33,928 nucleotides of DNA from an uncultured Chromatiaceae bacterium (lineage in GTDB: Bacteria; Pseudomonadota; Gammaproteobacteria; Tenderiales; Tenderiaceae), in NCBI GenBank assembly GCA_947259785.1, contig CAMYNQ010000015.1:1-33928 (forward strand). Reading direction: 5' to 3'. Position numbers and translations under genes: made by a program. The stretch's first letter is position 1, and each line of letters starts with the position of its first letter. A model generated the notes under the pieces. It was given only the letters and a program-made list of their open reading frames with translations. It was not told the origin of the DNA and made no database searches. Shown here one piece after another: positions 30,282 to 33,928 of the stretch.

Positions 30282-30878
30282 TTATTCAAAACACCAAACC
30301 AGAATCCGGTTATTAACTGGCATTTCTATATCCTCTAACAACCTTAAATTAAATTTTGTAGCAATCTCTCGCAACCAATCAACATCACGCAAACCACGTT
30401 GGGGGTCACTTGATTTAAGCCAACGATCAAAACCTTCGTTGCTCTCACTACTGTGCTCACCACCATACATAAACGGACCATAAAGTAAAAACTGCCCATC
30501 ATGTTTTAACAACCTGGCAACACCAGCAAACATCTTTTCCACAGCCTCAGCCGGCATGATATGAGCACTATTGGCGCTGAACACAGCATCATAGTTTTCA
30601 TTAGGCCAGGCCTCAGCCATCACATCCAGTGGTAACGGCGGCAAGACATTCTCAAGTCCAGCATCATCAAGCCATTGCCGTATACCTGAATGCATCTCTT
30701 TCAGGTCACTGGGTTGCCATTCGATGTTCGGCAAGGCCTCACCAAAAAAAACGGCATGCTGCCCCGTGCCACTGGCTATCTCTAACACCCGCCCATGGTT
30801 TGGTAGCTTCTGTCGCAACACATCAAGGATGGGCGGCCCGTTTTTATCGCAGGCCTGTGCATAAGGTTTTTTACTCAT
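30282..30878 (-). CDS. DUF938 family SAM-dependent methyltransferase-like protein
   Basis: 198 residues. A class I methyltransferase fold is shown by the SAM motif VLEIASGTGQHA (31-42), the acidic residue in WQPSDLKEM, and PLDVMAEAW. The family opening PYAQACDKNGPPILDVL is present. DUF938 enzymes are cytosolic and their substrate is not known. It is transcribed alone, toward the CheY gene, and divergent from the TPR/PDZ gene, with 81 bases between them. Confidence 0.87.
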   Translation of the reverse strand: MSKKPYAQACDKNGPPILDVLRQKLPNHGRVLEIASGTGQHAVFFGEALPNIEWQPSDLKEMHSGIRQWLDDAGLENVLPPLPLDVMAEAWPNENYDAVFSANSAHIMPAEAVEKMFAGVARLLKHDGQFLLYGPFMYGGEHSSESNEGFDRWLKSSDPQRGLRDVDWLREIATKFNLRLLEDIEMPVNNRILVWCFE

Positions 30879-30959
30879 AGAAATAAAAGGTCTATTCTAA
30901 ATAATGACTAAAGCGCAATTATCAAAGCAACGACCAACAAAGGGCAAGCGCTAATCGCA

Positions 30960-32453
30960 ATGAATACTATAGAAACATCCATGCAGACTGTCCCCTGTCG
31001 CTACTGTCGCCAGCCAATTCACCCTGTTGCGACCAAGTGCCCGTATTGCCACGAACAACTAACCACACGCTCACGCTTCGAAATTGCCAGCAAAAAAACG
31101 ATCGCTCTGATCGGCATTGCCACCGCCCTGCTCAGCCTGTTTTATGGGGTTAAAGAAGGCTATTTCTACATTGAACAGCGCCAGCAACAACGTCAGATGT
31201 TCACGGCACATATAATTGCCGCCGAGAATTTTATAAAACTCGACAACCTGGAATATGCCGAGGCCAGTCTAGATCAGGCGCTGACGCTTAATCCCAACGA
31301 CCAGAACCTACGACTCAGATATTTTCTACTGCGTTCACATAACATCCTGCGCGAACTCGATTATTATGGCGCCCAGCTGCCAGACAGATACTTAACTACT
31401 ATGCCTGAGCTAATTATCAGCGGCTTTAGCCTGATAGAAAACAACTTCTCAGCGGACAAACAGGCCCACCTCCTCAGCTCGCTGGCACGACTGCTGCAAT
31501 TTGATCAACGCTGGCAAAACCCAGCCGCCATCAACGAATTATTTGCCAAGGCATGGGCACTTACCGGCAACGATGCAGAGATCGCCTATTGGTACGGTGA
31601 AAGGCTAATAAACGATGAAACAGACAAACAAAAAGGCCTTGCCCTGATTCAGAAAGCCATGGAAATAGAGCCAGAAAATGCTATCTACGTTGCCGCAATG
31701 GGGCGCCAGCAAAGAAAATCGGGGGATTACGCCGCTGCCTTTTCATCTCTGCGCCGCGCAATTGAATTACGCCCAAAACAACATGAACTACAACGCATTC
31801 GCGCCGCCAACGAGGCCAAATATGCATTGCGCCGCAGCCTACGCGATGCAGACAGTATCGCGGATATTAGTAGTGAGGACTTCTTTAGCCTAAACCTACA
31901 ACAACGCATCGATATTGTAGAATTCAGCCTTCAACATGGCAGCAATGACCGCTATTTTAACCTTGTTGCAGCGAAACTCTTACACACAGCAGGTCAAAAT
32001 CAGCGTTCAGAAACCTTACTCAGAAATGTAATTAGAGATTATGACGAACGAACAGACACTGAACAGCTCACACTAATGGCCAACGTATTGGAAGCGCAAA
32101 ACAAACCAGAGTTCGAAGAGATCCATGAACTTCTCAGCAGGATAGCTATGCGTGATAGTTACGAAGAGATTATGGAGACCGGCATCGAAGGTAAACACCG
32201 TTACAAGGTTGGTTTGAGAGTAGCGAAGAAAAACACGGCCAATGGTATTGAAGTTTTAAAGGTGTTTTCAGGCTATCCATTTGCCAAGGCAGGCGTGCAA
32301 GCAGGAGACCTCTTAATCGAATTTGGCCACCGCAGGGTTGAGAACCTGCGCTCTATTTGGGTGCCTATCAATGACTTTAGCCCGGGCACAGATGTGCCAC
32401 TTAAACTTCAACGCGGCGACAAGCTAATAGAAGTAAGCGTAGTGATTGAATAA
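30960..32453 (+). CDS. Zinc-ribbon, single-pass membrane protein with TPR and PDZ domains
   Basis: 497 residues of unusual design. A zinc ribbon lies at the N-terminus (C13-x2-C16, C27-x2-C30, CPYC at the second pair). One membrane helix follows at about 46-63. A long helical region (about 80-400) contains TPR-like units, for example 84-115, 222-240 and 243-275 (SGDYAAAFSSLRRAIELRP). A PDZ domain lies at about 412-497, with GYPFAKAGVQAGDLLIEFGH. Topology predicts the zinc ribbon in the cytosol and the TPR and PDZ parts in the periplasm. No protease or other catalytic motif is seen, so it may be a scaffold or sensor. I do not recognise the gene. M8 is an alternative start; the ribosome binding site is weak. 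Confidence 0.85.
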   Translation: MNTIETSMQTVPCRYCRQPIHPVATKCPYCHEQLTTRSRFEIASKKTIALIGIATALLSLFYGVKEGYFYIEQRQQQRQMFTAHIIAAENFIKLDNLEYAEASLDQALTLNPNDQNLRLRYFLLRSHNILRELDYYGAQLPDRYLTTMPELIISGFSLIENNFSADKQAHLLSSLARLLQFDQRWQNPAAINELFAKAWALTGNDAEIAYWYGERLINDETDKQKGLALIQKAMEIEPENAIYVAAMGRQQRKSGDYAAAFSSLRRAIELRPKQHELQRIRAANEAKYALRRSLRDADSIADISSEDFFSLNLQQRIDIVEFSLQHGSNDRYFNLVAAKLLHTAGQNQRSETLLRNVIRDYDERTDTEQLTLMANVLEAQNKPEFEEIHELLSRIAMRDSYEEIMETGIEGKHRYKVGLRVAKKNTANGIEVLKVFSGYPFAKAGVQAGDLLIEFGHRRVENLRSIWVPINDFSPGTDVPLKLQRGDKLIEVSVVIE

Positions 32454-32622
32454 AACAAGACCGTCCAGATAGAATTGCTCGTTTATATGGTCACAAAATT
32501 AAACAATAGATCGAAAAAGACTTTGAGCGACTTAATGCCTAGCCAACGAATACCGGGGTACCTGGCAGAACAAGCTGTATAAACTGTTATTCATTTCGAA
32601 GTTGAATCCGCGCCCTAAATAG

Positions 32623-33294
32623 CTAAAATGGACACTGGCTAACCCCTTTGATCCTATCTCCTGTAACAGGGTGGTCAAATTCAATCATTGTTGCATGTAG
32701 CATTAAACGTTTTGCCATAAAGAAAGCTTCATCCGAAGCATATAAGTCGCAACCTAAAATAGGGTGACCTATTTTTCCACTGTGAATTCGTAGCTGATGT
32801 GTACGCCCAGTAATTGGCTTGAATATCACTTTTGTTGCAAAAGGCTTCTCTAATCGCTCAATCACTTCATAAGTCGTCATCGCCTTTTTTCCAGTTTCAT
32901 AACATATTTTTTGCAATGGAAAATTAGGTTTGTCTTTTGCAATAGGGAAATCAATACAACCGTTATCATCAGCTAGATGGCCATGCAAAATTGCAGTGTA
33001 AGTTTTAACAACATTACGTGTTTGAAACTGCTTCCCAATATGCGCGTTAATCTCCTTATTAAGCGCAACCACCAAAATCCCCGACGTTCCGAAGTCAAGG
33101 CGATGAATCATAGTGGCGGTTTGATAGTCTTTGACCAAGCGAAAGTGTACAGAATCTTTATTGAGCGGGTGTTTTCCTGAAAGAGTTAGCAAAGCACTTG
33201 GTTTATTAATCAATAAAAGGTGTTGATCTTGATAAAGAACCTCTATGTCTTCATGACAGACAGGAACAATAAATGGATCAGCTTGCGGTTGCAT
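32623..33294 (-). CDS. rluA: RluA-family pseudouridine synthase
   Basis: 223 residues, about the size of E. coli RluA (219). The catalytic aspartate is D67 in MIHRLDFGTSGILVVAL. The match to RluA is close: YQDQHLLLINKPSALL, ICYETGKKAMTTYEV, FKPITGRTHQLRIHSG and HPILGCDLYAS. No S4 domain is present, as in RluA. RluA modifies U32 of some tRNAs and U746 of 23S rRNA. Its base composition looks more AT-rich than upstream genes, and it lies beside an insertion sequence, which may indicate transfer. The 169-bp gap before it (32454-32622) holds nothing I recognise. Confidence 0.86.
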   Translation of the reverse strand: MQPQADPFIVPVCHEDIEVLYQDQHLLLINKPSALLTLSGKHPLNKDSVHFRLVKDYQTATMIHRLDFGTSGILVVALNKEINAHIGKQFQTRNVVKTYTAILHGHLADDNGCIDFPIAKDKPNFPLQKICYETGKKAMTTYEVIERLEKPFATKVIFKPITGRTHQLRIHSGKIGHPILGCDLYASDEAFFMAKRLMLHATMIEFDHPVTGDRIKGVSQCPF

Positions 33295-33443
33295 TTATAA
33301 GTTAAACATCAAAAATAAAATAGAGTCGAATTATACCAACTGTTGAGGCAGCATTATTGCTATATCCGCCTAACTAGTATTTTTCACCCCTCTTTTCTTC
33401 ACTCAGTTCTTCATTCAATACACGCAGGTGTAAAAACGGTTAT

Positions 33444-33480
33444 AAGGCCTGCACCTCATCAGAAGGGCAGGCCTTTAATT
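33444..33480 (+). terminator. Orphan terminator-like hairpin beside the insertion sequence
   Basis: AAGGCCTGC (33444-33452) pairs with GCAGGCCTT (33467-33475) around a 14-base loop, followed by TAATTT. No plus-strand gene lies upstream to be terminated. GCAGG at 33424 could pair with CCTGC (33448-33452) and compete with the stem. It may be a remnant of a locus disrupted by the insertion. Confidence 0.5.
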
Positions 33481-33481
33481 T

Positions 33482-33928
33482 ATTTACAGTACGCTATTAA
33501 CCCGGCGGCTTTATAGGGATGATAGAGTATGCGAATGAAAGAAGACGCACGTACACTCTCTGCCCAAGTTCAGGAAGAAAAACGAAAACAGGCGATCCGA
33601 TTGTATACCAAGGGCTGTCGGCACAAAGAGATTGCTGAACTCGTCGGTGTACATTTTGAAACCATTGGAAAGTGGGTAAGAGCCCACCGGGCCAACGGTA
33701 TGAAAGGACTGAAATCGCAAACACGTGGCCGCAAGGAAGGGTCGGGGCGAGCGCTTGACGAAGATCAAGAAAGAGAGATTCAGGCTCTCATATGCGACAA
33801 AACACCGGATCAATTGAAGATGGCGTATGCGCTCTGGACACGTAAAGCGGTCAAAGAGATTATTGAAGAAAAGACCGGCGTGAAGCTGGCGATTCGTACG
33901 GTAGGTGATTATCTGTCCAAATGGGGTT
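33482..33928 (+). mobile_element. IS630-family insertion sequence, left part (cut by window edge)
   Basis: Identified by its transposase. The left boundary is not fixed, because the other terminal repeat lies outside the window; it should fall within about 50 bases upstream of the ATG at 33529, next to a TA dinucleotide, the usual IS630 target. Confidence 0.55.
33529..33928 (+). CDS. IS630-family transposase, N-terminal part
   Basis: 133 residues are visible before the window ends. The N-terminal helix-turn-helix is at about 32-52 (HKEIAELVGVHFETIGKWV). A linker with RGRKEGSGRALDEDQ is followed by LICDKTPDQLKMAYALWTR and VKEIIEEKTGVKLAIRTVGD-type sequence, typical of IS630 transposases before the DDE catalytic core. 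The catalytic aspartates and glutamate lie outside the window, so activity cannot be judged. ATGs at 33529 and 33535 are both possible starts, with TAGGGATGATAGAG as a weak ribosome binding region. Confidence 0.88.
   Translation, partial: MRMKEDARTLSAQVQEEKRKQAIRLYTKGCRHKEIAELVGVHFETIGKWVRAHRANGMKGLKSQTRGRKEGSGRALDEDQEREIQALICDKTPDQLKMAYALWTRKAVKEIIEEKTGVKLAIRTVGDYLSKWG

Noticed and set aside
33497-33813. Minus-strand open frames opposite the transposase
   Set aside because: The plus strand encodes clear IS630 transposase sequence; the minus frames are shadows.

Overview
The window is chromosomal backbone of a gammaproteobacterium. The evidence is gene order and protein type: a minus-strand run ftsK-lolA-rarA-(crcB-DUF190)-serS-cysG, divergent from trxB, followed by aat-bpt-infA, clpA-clpS, cspD, isocitrate dehydrogenase, rluE and nudJ. 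From memory this matches the backbone order of Pseudomonas (serS to trxB, then aat-ate-infA-clpA-clpS-cspD-icd/idh) and of E. coli around serS-rarA-lolA-ftsK-trxB-aat-infA-clpA-clpS-cspD. Genus and species cannot be fixed; a free-living, environmental, c-di-GMP-using member outside the enterics is most likely. I recognise no rRNA, tRNA, CRISPR array or prophage.

Layout. Bases 1-5324: the end of yccA, ybiB, a PAS-GGDEF-HD-GYP c-di-GMP protein, and the ABC-F gene yheS on the opposite strand. Bases 5391-7683: nfo (endonuclease IV), then a translationally coupled pair of exported DUF1566 proteins, one of them a lipoprotein. Bases 7811-16221: the long minus-strand operon ftsK-lolA-rarA-crcB-DUF190-serS-cysG-DUF924, broken only by a 162-bp inverted-repeat element before serS. 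Bases 16494-19706: trxB, a PilZ protein, aat, bpt and infA. Bases 19733-23051: clpA, clpS and a cold-shock gene with a structured leader. Bases 23174-27646: monomeric isocitrate dehydrogenase, divergent rluE-nudJ, a Crp/Fnr regulator and a small DUF2892 membrane protein. Bases 27704-32453: rhlE, a CheX-CheY pair, a DUF938 methyltransferase and a zinc-ribbon/TPR/PDZ membrane protein. Bases 32454-33928: an RluA-type pseudouridine synthase, an orphan hairpin, and the start of an IS630-family insertion sequence cut by the window edge.

How the genes connect. aat, bpt, clpS and clpA together form the bacterial N-degron pathway: the two transferases add leucine to protein N-termini, ClpS delivers the substrates, and ClpA unfolds them for ClpP (not in the window). 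The GGDEF-HD-GYP protein and the PilZ protein are the making/breaking and reading sides of c-di-GMP signalling. crcB-DUF190 is a fluoride-export insertion in an otherwise housekeeping operon. The Crp/Fnr regulator probably controls its neighbour DUF2892: its recognition helix has the CRP-type R-E-x-x-x-R pattern, and the intergenic region carries three tandem 11-bp GTGA repeats ending in a GTGAC/GTCAC palindrome about 41 bp upstream of the predicted transcription start.

Most of the window is ordinary, well-conserved chromosome. The least expected items are the inverted-repeat element that supplies the stop codon of the DUF190 gene, the GTGA repeat array, the attenuator-like leader of the cold-shock gene, and the zinc-ribbon/TPR/PDZ protein. 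I see no convincing complete novel system such as a defence island or biosynthetic cluster.
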